Part shown: one piece after another, positions 1 to 5,555 of the stretch
Position numbering within the stretch: position 1 is the stretch's first letter
How the letters are laid out: each line of letters starts with the position of its first letter
From: Deltaproteobacteria bacterium RBG_13_61_14
Lineage (GTDB): Bacteria; RBG-13-61-14
Assembly (NCBI GenBank): GCA_001797815.1
Contig: MGQK01000021.1
Coordinates: 57,842 to 64,455, forward strand
Length of the DNA stretch: 6,614 bases
Direction of reading: 5' to 3'
Position numbers and translations under genes: made by a program
Notes under the pieces: generated by a model
The model's database searches: none
Told to the model about the DNA's origin: nothing
Seen by the model: the letters and a program-made list of their open reading frames with translations, nothing else

Positions 1-1014
1 GGGGTTCTGGTCATTAACCGGGACCGGCAGATCGTGCTCTGGAACGAGGCCGCCCGCCGCATCCTTCCGGGATGTGAACATCTTCCGCTTCCCGCGCCCT
101 TAAGCGCGCTGGCCGGCTCCGAGGAATTGGTCGCCCTTCTGCATGAAGCGGTGAACGCGGGTCCCGAACCCGTGGTCGTCTCCAAAGAAATTGCGCTGGG
201 GAAAAAAGTCTATATGGTCAATGTCAGCCCGGTGACCGAGCCGGGGTCGGGACCGGCGGGAGCGGTCGCGGTCCTGAGTGACATCACGACCCTCAAGGAA
301 CTGGAGACCGCCAAATCCCTGTTCGTGAGCATGGTGGCCCACGAGGTGAAGCGGCCGCTGGGCGTGATCGAGGGCTATTTGGGTCTGCTGCTGAGCGGGA
401 TGATCGGGGCCGATCCGGAGAAACAAAGAGAGATTCTGGAACGGTCGCTCACCCGGGCGCGGATCCTGCGGATCATGGTCTCGGAGCTCATGAACCTTAC
501 CGCCCTGGAGACCGGCAAATTTATCTTGAGACGAACGCCCCTGGATCTGGCCACGGTGGTAACGGAAGCCGTGGAGTCGTGCCGGGAAAAGGCGCGGGAA
601 AAGGGGATTGAGCTTTCGGTGGATTGCCCTGCCGCAGGGGCGGGCCAGACGGTTCTGGCGGACCGGGAGGCCATGCTCAGCGTGTTCCTCAACCTGCTGG
701 ACAACGCGATCAAATATACGCCGGAACCAGGGCAGGTGGGGATCCGGGTGGAAGATGCCGGCAACTCGGTCCAGGTTTCGGTTCAGGACAACGGAATCGG
801 CATGACCCCGGAGGAGCAGGAAAGAATCTTTGAAGAGTTCTACCGGGCTCGGAATAAATACACCGCCAAGGTTCCGGGGACCGGCCTGGGCTTAAGCCTG
901 GTGCAGCGGTTGGTGGAAGCCCATCAGGGCAAGATCCTGGTGGAGAGCGCGCCCGGGCAAGGGAGCGTCTTTCGGGTCTTGCTGCCCAAGCAGGAGGCCC
1001 CCCGCTCCGCATGA
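1..1014 (+). CDS. PAS-domain sensor histidine kinase, 5'-truncated by the window edge
   Basis: C-terminal 337 residues of a two-component sensor kinase, which autophosphorylates on histidine and passes the phosphate to a response regulator. The frame is open from base 1. The GTG at 34 lies inside the PAS fold (GVLVINRDRQIVLWNEAA from base 1), so it is not the real start. Counting from base 1, a PAS domain covers about residues 1-95 and ends in the usual LSDIT linker. HisKA follows, with the H-box VAHEVKRPL and phospho-acceptor His114 (codon 340-342). HATPase_c has the N-box NLLDNAIKYT (Asn235), the G1 box DNGIGM, the F-box IFEEFYRA and the G2 box GTGLGL. All catalytic boxes are intact. No membrane segment is seen in this part, but the missing N-terminus could hold one. 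The stop is TGA at 1012-1014. The signal sensed and the cognate regulator are unknown, because no receiver domain lies nearby. The kinase assignment is secure and the specific role is not. Confidence 0.95.
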   Translation, partial: GVLVINRDRQIVLWNEAARRILPGCEHLPLPAPLSALAGSEELVALLHEAVNAGPEPVVVSKEIALGKKVYMVNVSPVTEPGSGPAGAVAVLSDITTLKELETAKSLFVSMVAHEVKRPLGVIEGYLGLLLSGMIGADPEKQREILERSLTRARILRIMVSELMNLTALETGKFILRRTPLDLATVVTEAVESCREKAREKGIELSVDCPAAGAGQTVLADREAMLSVFLNLLDNAIKYTPEPGQVGIRVEDAGNSVQVSVQDNGIGMTPEEQERIFEEFYRARNKYTAKVPGTGLGLSLVQRLVEAHQGKILVESAPGQGSVFRVLLPKQEAPRSA

Positions 1015-1084
1015 TCGCCTGTTGCCCCGGTGAAAAGCAGGCGCGGGAAGGGCCGCATGCAAAAAACCCGGCGGTCAAACGCGC

Positions 1085-1113
1085 TTGCCCGGAGAGCGGG
1101 TCAGTGGTAATCT
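1085..1113 (+). promoter_or_regulatory. Weak sigma70-like promoter candidate for the membrane kinase
   Basis: TTGCCC at 1085-1090 and TAATCT at 1108-1113 are separated by exactly 17 bases. They match the -35 consensus at 4 of 6 positions and the -10 consensus at 3 of 6. The site lies in the 164-base gap between the two kinase genes, about 65 bases before the chosen start. The match is poor and could be chance in G+C-rich DNA. The second kinase may instead be read from a promoter upstream of the first. The rest of the gap (1015-1178) shows no clear terminator or RNA gene. Confidence 0.2.
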
Positions 1114-1167
1114 AGCGACCGCCGGAGTCGAATCGGGATCAAGCGCATCCGGGATCGAGGATCAACC

Positions 1168-1172
1168 GGGAG
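1168..1172 (+). promoter_or_regulatory. Ribosome binding site favouring the TTG start at 1179
   Basis: GGGAG at 1168-1172 lies six bases before TTG at 1179, a normal Shine-Dalgarno distance. The in-frame ATGs at 1200 and 1206 have only a weak GGG upstream. This tips the start choice to TTG, although seven to nine residues at the N-terminus remain uncertain. Confidence 0.4.
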
Positions 1173-1178
1173 CCAGCC

Positions 1179-3125
1179 TTGACCCGCAGCGGGCACCGAA
1201 TGCCGATGGAAAGAGAACCCCTCCATCTTTCAGAGGAACTCCGCAAGCGGCGCGAGATCATCTTGCGCGAGCTGAAGCGCCGGACCCTGTGGTTCATCCA
1301 ACTGCGCTGGTTTGTGCCGCCCAGCATTCTCGCCGGTATCGTGGCGGCCCGGCTGATCGGGGTCGAGTTCGCCGCGGTCAGCCTCTTGCTGGTGGCGATC
1401 TTCATTTTTGCCTACAACGTGCTTTTCGATTTTTGGAGTTCCAAGCTCGAGGCGGGGGCGGGCTTTCGGGCCGAGCCGATCAAGCGCTTCACCTATTGGC
1501 AGGTGGGCCTGGACTATGTCGCCATGTTCCTGCTCATCCATTTCACCGGCGGCGCGGCCAGCCCGCTCATCTTCTTCTTCATCTTCCATGTGATTTTTGC
1601 CGCGATCCTGCTCCCGCCCCGCTCCGCTTACGGCTTCGCCGGGTTGGCGGCCGCGGGAATGGCGGTGATCGCGGCGGCGGAGTATCTGCACTGGCTTCCC
1701 CACCACGCCTTGTCTTTTCAGGGCAAGACCATTGACCTGGCGGAAAGGCCTTTCCACATCCTCGTGAACCTGGGCTTTTTCACCGCCTCCGTCTTCATCA
1801 CCGCTTTTTCCACCACCAGCATCATGCCCATGTTCCGGAAACGGATTCAGAACTTGAGCGAACTTTCGGACGCCGTGGTCGCGCTCAATAACAAGCTCAA
1901 TGCCCTCTATGGCATCACCCGCTCCATCAGCTCTACCAACCGCTTCGAACAAGTTCTGGATATCGTCTGCTCGGGACTCGCCGACACCCTCAGCGTCCAG
2001 GGCATCTCGATCAAGCTCTTGGATCCAGACGGAGGAGAACTTCGCTACGCCGCGGCCTACGGCTTGCCCCCCGCGTTTAAACAGAACAAGGTGGTGGAGG
2101 TGGCGAAAAGTCCGCTCAATCGCCGGATCATCGAGGGCGAGCCGTTTGTCACCGGCAATCTGACCCAGCGGGAAATGTTCCAGTTTGGAGAAGACCTGGC
2201 CGCGGCCGGGTTCAAGTCGGTTCTCTTTGTGGCCCTGATCGTGGAGAACCGGGTGATCGGGATTCTCGGCGCTTACAGCCTTGAGGCCGATCGGTTCGGG
2301 GTGGACGAAGTGGATTTCTTCCGCCTGGCCGCGGGACTGGTGGCGGTGGCCCTGGAGAACGCGCAGGCCTTTGAGGCGATCGACAAGCTGGTCAAAGAGC
2401 GGTCCTGGTTCATGATGCGCATGGCCCACAACTTGCGCGCGCCGCTCACCGCCATCCAGAGCATTATCAATTTGGTCCTGAAAGGAGATTACCTGGGCGG
2501 GCTCACCGAGGACCAGCGCAAATACCTGTCCCGGGTGGATCAGCGCTCGCAGTCCATGCTCACCATGGTCAATGAACTGATGACCCTGGCCGAGGCGCGC
2601 AATGAAAAGCGCCGGAGCGTGGGCGAGAGGGTGCCCCTGCGCCAGATCGCCGGGCGCCTCCAGGAGATGTTTCAGCCCGAAGCGCAGGGAAAAGGAATCT
2701 CGTTCTCGGTGAGCATGGCCGACGATTTCCCGGACATTCCGGGCGATCCGGAAATGATCGAGCAGATGATTGAGAACCTGGTCAGCAACGGCATCAAATA
2801 CACCAACCCCGGCGGCCGGGTGGATCTGAATTTCTCCCGGCCGACCCCGGATTGGGTTCAAATCCAAATCTCGGACACCGGCATCGGCATTCCCCAGGAC
2901 GCCATGCCTCGGCTCTTCACTGAATTTTTCCGGGCCGAGAACGCGAAGAAGCTCCAAGAGATGGGAACCGGCCTGGGCCTGGCTTTTGTCAAGGACGTGG
3001 TCAACCGGCGGGGCGGCCGGATCACGGTCCAAAGCGAGGAGGGCAAGGGCACCACCTTTACGGCTCTCCTTCCCATCCTCGCCCCGGTCCAGGATCCGAG
3101 CGAGCGAAAGGGGGACACCATCTGA
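1179..3125 (+). CDS. Six-helix membrane sensor histidine kinase with GAF domain (RegB-like membrane part)
   Basis: Predicted inner-membrane sensor kinase of 648 residues. Six hydrophobic segments lie at about 42-61, 64-84, 104-123, 128-146, 151-170 and 191-214. Between the third and fourth is HFTGGAASPL (121-130), which resembles the GGxxNPF quinone-binding heptapeptide of RegB/PrrB kinases with Asn changed to Ser and Phe to Leu. A helical linker (about 222-250) leads to a GAF domain (about 250-400). HisKA has the H-box MAHNLRAPL with His417 as acceptor. HATPase_c has the N-box NLVSNGIKYT (Asn537), G1 DTGIGIP (Asp566), F-box LFTEFFRA and G2 GTGLGL (596-601). The acidic residue that usually follows the H-box histidine is Asn418 here. 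The only cysteine is Cys264 in the GAF domain. Start TTG 1179 was chosen for its GGGAG site; ATG 1200 or 1206 are alternatives. The last residues (GDTI) are encoded by the left arm and loop of a palindrome. Being a membrane kinase is near certain; redox or quinone sensing is inference. Confidence 0.93.
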   Translation: MTRSGHRMPMEREPLHLSEELRKRREIILRELKRRTLWFIQLRWFVPPSILAGIVAARLIGVEFAAVSLLLVAIFIFAYNVLFDFWSSKLEAGAGFRAEPIKRFTYWQVGLDYVAMFLLIHFTGGAASPLIFFFIFHVIFAAILLPPRSAYGFAGLAAAGMAVIAAAEYLHWLPHHALSFQGKTIDLAERPFHILVNLGFFTASVFITAFSTTSIMPMFRKRIQNLSELSDAVVALNNKLNALYGITRSISSTNRFEQVLDIVCSGLADTLSVQGISIKLLDPDGGELRYAAAYGLPPAFKQNKVVEVAKSPLNRRIIEGEPFVTGNLTQREMFQFGEDLAAAGFKSVLFVALIVENRVIGILGAYSLEADRFGVDEVDFFRLAAGLVAVALENAQAFEAIDKLVKERSWFMMRMAHNLRAPLTAIQSIINLVLKGDYLGGLTEDQRKYLSRVDQRSQSMLTMVNELMTLAEARNEKRRSVGERVPLRQIAGRLQEMFQPEAQGKGISFSVSMADDFPDIPGDPEMIEQMIENLVSNGIKYTNPGGRVDLNFSRPTPDWVQIQISDTGIGIPQDAMPRLFTEFFRAENAKKLQEMGTGLGLAFVKDVVNRRGGRITVQSEEGKGTTFTALLPILAPVQDPSERKGDTI

Positions 3126-3136
3126 ATGGTGTCCCC
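3111..3136. repeat. Perfect 10-bp palindrome spanning the kinase stop codon
   Basis: GGGGACACCA (3111-3120) and TGGTGTCCCC (3127-3136) are exact reverse complements around a six-base loop, TCTGAA, that holds the TGA stop of the membrane kinase (3123-3125). The element lies between convergent genes, 40 bases past the end of hypE, so it could act as a hairpin in either transcript. No T-run follows on either strand, so it is not a classical intrinsic terminator. It could be a stability hairpin, a weak bidirectional terminator, or a dispersed REP-like palindrome of the kind linked to IS200-type transposases. The inverted repeat itself is certain; its role is not known. Confidence 0.85.
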
Positions 3137-3176
3137 AACAGAATCCGATTCGGCTCGCAACACCCGGGGATCGCCC

Positions 3177-4190
3177 TCAGCAAATCCGGGGCAGGCCCGG
3201 CTCCAAGGGCATCTCCAGAACCCGCCGGGTTCCAATTTGAGTTTCCAGGATGACCCGGCCCCGCTTCGCTCCTTTTTCTACGCGACCGATGATGGCGGCT
3301 TGACGTCCCAAAGGATGCTGGCGCAAGGCCTGTAAGCTCGCCGGGACTGCTTCCGCCGCCACCCAGAGCAAGCATTTGCCCTCATTGGCAATCGGCAAAG
3401 GATCTAATCCCAAGATTTCCAGGAACGCGGCCACTTCCGGCCGGATGGGCAAAGCGGCTTCCTCGATCACCAATTCCAGACCGCTGTCCCGCGCCAGCTC
3501 GTTCAGGGTGGCGCTCAAACCGCCCCGGGTCGGATCGCGCAAGGCATGGAGATGCGAACCCGCGGCTTTCGCGACCGCGGCCGCCAGCTCCCAGAGCGGC
3601 GCGCAATCGCTCTCCAGGGTTTGCGAAAATCCCAGCTTCTCCCGCGCGTTGAGGATGGCGGCGCCGTGATCGGCAATGGTGCCGGAAATTAAGATGACAT
3701 CGCCGGCGCGGATTTGCTCCGGCCCGACCGGCCCGAACCGCCGCGTTCCCAAACCCGTGGTGTTAAGGTAAAGGCCGTCCACCGCCCCTTTCTCCACCAC
3801 CTTGGTATCGCCGGTCACCACTTGCACGCCCGCCCGGCGCGCGGTCTCGCCGATCGAGTTCATGATCCGGCGCAACTCCTCGAGCGGCAAGCCTTCCTCC
3901 AAGATCAGGCTCAAGGTAAAATAGCGCGGCTCGCCCCCCATCATGGCCAGGTCATTGATCGTGCCGCAGACCGCGAGCTTGCCAATGTCGCCGCCCGGGA
4001 AAAAGCGCGGGGTCACGGTAAAGGAGTCCGTGGATACCACCACCGGTCCCTCGAGGTCCAAAAGCACCGCGGCATCCAAGGTGGGAGCATGATCCGGCGT
4101 GGCCGAAAGCGCCGGCACGATCACCTGGTCCAGCAACTCCTGGCTCAGCCGTCCGCCCAGGCCATGAGCCAGTCGAATGGTCTCAGACAT
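3177..4190 (-). CDS. hypE: Hydrogenase maturation protein HypE (carbamoyl dehydratase)
   Basis: HypE receives a carbamoyl group from HypF on its C-terminal cysteine and dehydrates it with ATP to a thiocyanate, the source of the cyanide ligands on the [NiFe]-hydrogenase iron. The 337-residue product has the usual length and the PurM/AIRS fold pattern. Visible motifs are DAAVL (39-43), STDSFTVTP (53-61), GGDIGKLAVCGTINDLAMMGGEP (starting at 66), VTGDTKVV (125-132), DHGAA (174-178), RDPTRGGL (218-225) and ANEGK (268-272). It ends in the diagnostic PRIC with acceptor Cys337. Start ATG 4190 was chosen because the family begins at this point and GGAG (4198-4201) lies seven bases upstream. A longer reading to 4286 would only add residues that overlap hypD out of frame. 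The start overlaps the hypD stop by eight bases (ATGTCTGA), which suggests translational coupling. It is the last gene of the operon, and the palindrome at 3111-3136 lies downstream. Confidence 0.98.
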   Translation of the reverse strand: MSETIRLAHGLGGRLSQELLDQVIVPALSATPDHAPTLDAAVLLDLEGPVVVSTDSFTVTPRFFPGGDIGKLAVCGTINDLAMMGGEPRYFTLSLILEEGLPLEELRRIMNSIGETARRAGVQVVTGDTKVVEKGAVDGLYLNTTGLGTRRFGPVGPEQIRAGDVILISGTIADHGAAILNAREKLGFSQTLESDCAPLWELAAAVAKAAGSHLHALRDPTRGGLSATLNELARDSGLELVIEEAALPIRPEVAAFLEILGLDPLPIANEGKCLLWVAAEAVPASLQALRQHPLGRQAAIIGRVEKGAKRGRVILETQIGTRRVLEMPLEPGLPRIC

Positions 4191-5277
4191 CCTCCGGCTC
4201 CGGGTAGAGATAATGCGCGCGGCAGGTGCCTTCCCCCCCCACCATGCACGGGCCTTTGGGATTTTCCGGCGTGCAGGCTTTGCCAAAAAGCCCGCACTCG
4301 CTCGGCTGGCGCCGGCCGGTCATGATCAGGTGGCACGAACAACCCGGCAGGATATCATCCTCCGCCTCTTCCTCCAAACCATAGTGCGCCAAGGCCGACC
4401 AGCGGCGAAAAGGCTCCCGCAGCTCAAGGCCGGTGCCGGGCAGAATGCCTATCCCGCGCCAGGCCGCGTCGCTTCGATCAAAAACTTGTTCCAGGATCTG
4501 CTGGGCTTGGCGGTTGCCCTCGGGCTTGACCGCGCGCGGATAGCAATTGGCCACGGTCGGTCGCCGTTGTTGAATCTGCCGGACCAGGGAAAGGATTCCG
4601 GCCAGAATGTCCACCGGCTCGAAACCCGCGACCGCGGCCGGCTTCTGATAGCGCTCCGGAAGAAAGGCATAGGCCTGGTAACCGCTGATCACCGAGGCAT
4701 GGCCGGGCAACAGGTAACCGGAGATTGGGCTCTCTGCATCCGCGGCCAGGGCTTCCACCGCGGCCGGGACATAGCGGTGGCAACAGTAGATCAAAAAGTT
4801 TTTCGGTAAAGCCGCGGCGAGCAGGCTGGCCACCGGCGCCGCGGTGGTCTCAAAACCGATGCTGAAAAAGACCACCGGGCGGTCCGGATTCTCTTCGGCC
4901 ATCCGCACCGCGTCGCGGGGGCCGTAGATGACCCGGACCTCCGCGCCCCGCGATTTCGTCTGCCAGAGCGAGCCGCGGCCGATGGGCACGCGCACGATAT
5001 CGCCGTAGGTGCAGAGGATGGGCGGGGGGTTCAGGGTCGCGAACTTGATCGCGGTGGCAATGGCCGAGGCGGGGGTGATGCAAACCGGACAGCCCGGCCC
5101 GGCCACGACTTTGACGTTTTTCGGCAAGAGCTGGCGCAGGGCATGACGGCTGATCTCATGCTCGTGCGTGCCGCACACGTGCATCAGGGAAAGAGGAGGC
5201 AATCCCTGGGCCGCTTCTTGAAGCGCGTGAGCCAGCTCGCTCACCAGCTCCTTGGAGCGGTAAGGGATTTCGGCCAT
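4183..5277 (-). CDS. hypD: Hydrogenase maturation protein HypD (Fe-S scaffold for Fe(CN)2CO assembly)
   Basis: Cytoplasmic iron-sulfur protein that forms a complex with HypC on which the Fe(CN)2CO group is built, taking cyanide from HypE. The 364 residues match the usual family length. Key motifs are MHVCGTHEHEI (Cys35), GPGCPVC (Cys63 and Cys66), TYGD (90-93), GFETT (141-145), PGHASVI (191-197) and GFEPVDIL (218-225). The C-terminal cysteine-rich region has Cys313, 315, 328, 335, 344 and 352, including the CGLFGKACTP and CMVGGEGTC patterns; the [4Fe-4S] ligands are expected among these. Start ATG 5277 was chosen because family similarity begins there. It lies four bases after the hypC stop, with a weak GCGGA (5286-5290) eight bases upstream. 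An upstream in-frame extension to 5376 would lie inside hypC and looks spurious. The stretch around 164-173 reads YCCHRYVPAA, where I expect a different local sequence around the conserved His-Pro region. No essential residue appears lost. Confidence 0.98.
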   Translation of the reverse strand: MAEIPYRSKELVSELAHALQEAAQGLPPLSLMHVCGTHEHEISRHALRQLLPKNVKVVAGPGCPVCITPASAIATAIKFATLNPPPILCTYGDIVRVPIGRGSLWQTKSRGAEVRVIYGPRDAVRMAEENPDRPVVFFSIGFETTAAPVASLLAAALPKNFLIYCCHRYVPAAVEALAADAESPISGYLLPGHASVISGYQAYAFLPERYQKPAAVAGFEPVDILAGILSLVRQIQQRRPTVANCYPRAVKPEGNRQAQQILEQVFDRSDAAWRGIGILPGTGLELREPFRRWSALAHYGLEEEAEDDILPGCSCHLIMTGRRQPSECGLFGKACTPENPKGPCMVGGEGTCRAHYLYPEPEDV

Positions 5278-5281
5278 TCGT

Positions 5282-5530
5282 TTATTCCGCCTCGGGCGCG
5301 AGCAGGCCCGGGAGATGGGCATATTCGCGAAAGGCGGCCAGGGTTTCCCGCGCCTCGACTTCCTGGAGCACCTCAATGGCCATCCCGGCGTGGACGAGCA
5401 CGTAATCGCCGGGCTTCACTTCTGGAACCAAGTCCAACCCGACCGCAAGGGTGGAATGGCCCATGGCCACGGTGCCCTCGCGGTGATCGGGGGACACCTC
5501 TAAAAGTTTAAACGGAACCGCCAGGCACAT
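5282..5530 (-). CDS. hypC: Hydrogenase maturation chaperone HypC
   Basis: Small chaperone of 82 residues that binds HypD during Fe(CN)2CO assembly and then delivers the iron unit to the hydrogenase large subunit. The family signature is an N-terminal Met-Cys: after Met removal, Cys2 binds iron. Here the start is MCLAVPFKLLEV, followed by GDYVLVHAGMAIEVL (41-55) and an acidic tail, which is the standard pattern. An in-frame ATG two codons earlier (5536) would give MKMCLAV and bury the cysteine. AAGGA at 5540-5544 is nine bases from ATG 5530 and only three from ATG 5536, so both biology and spacing favour 5530. Phe7 replaces the Gly I expect in MCL-[AG]-[IV]-PG. The gene sits 25 bases after hypF and four bases before hypD, in the classic order. 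Hydrogenase-2-type paralogues such as HybG share this fold, so HypC versus HybG cannot be separated by sequence alone. The hyp context favours HypC. Confidence 0.96.
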   Translation of the reverse strand: MCLAVPFKLLEVSPDHREGTVAMGHSTLAVGLDLVPEVKPGDYVLVHAGMAIEVLQEVEARETLAAFREYAHLPGLLAPEAE

Positions 5531-5539
5531 CTTCATGAA

Positions 5540-5544
5540 TCCTT
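5540..5544 (-). promoter_or_regulatory. Ribosome binding site of hypC
   Basis: AAGGA on the minus strand lies nine bases before ATG 5530 and three before ATG 5536. Three bases is too close for normal initiation, so this site supports the start that leaves Cys as residue 2. Confidence 0.6.
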
Positions 5545-5555
5545 GGGTGCTAACT

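Noticed and set aside
1123-1150. tRNA T-loop-like string (GAGTCGAATCGGGATC)
   Set aside because: No acceptor stem, anticodon arm or D-arm can be paired around it.
1085-1735. 216-codon plus-strand frame across the gap and the start of the membrane kinase
   Set aside because: It overlaps the clear membrane-kinase frame and yields a low-complexity Arg/Gly/Ala-rich product without motifs.
1230-3032. 600-codon open frame on the minus strand, antisense to the membrane kinase
   Set aside because: It mirrors the kinase gene in G+C-rich DNA, where antisense frames stay open by codon bias. Its product is rich in His, Asp, Gly and Arg with no recognisable domain, whereas the plus-strand frame has every kinase motif.
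4191-4286. N-terminal extension of hypE to 4286
   Set aside because: The added residues are basic and unlike HypE, they lie inside hypD, and the ATG at 4190 has a good ribosome site and fits the family start.
4177-4809. 210-codon plus-strand frame opposite hypD
   Set aside because: It is antisense to a clear hypD, has no domain signature, and is explained by base composition.
5278-5376. N-terminal extension of hypD to 5376
   Set aside because: The extra residues lie inside hypC in another frame and do not resemble HypD. ATG 5277 fits the family length.
5488-5497. Second copy of GGGGGACACC, the same 10-mer as at 3110-3119
   Set aside because: It lies in conserved hypC codons with no matching right arm or hairpin, so it is probably coincidence.
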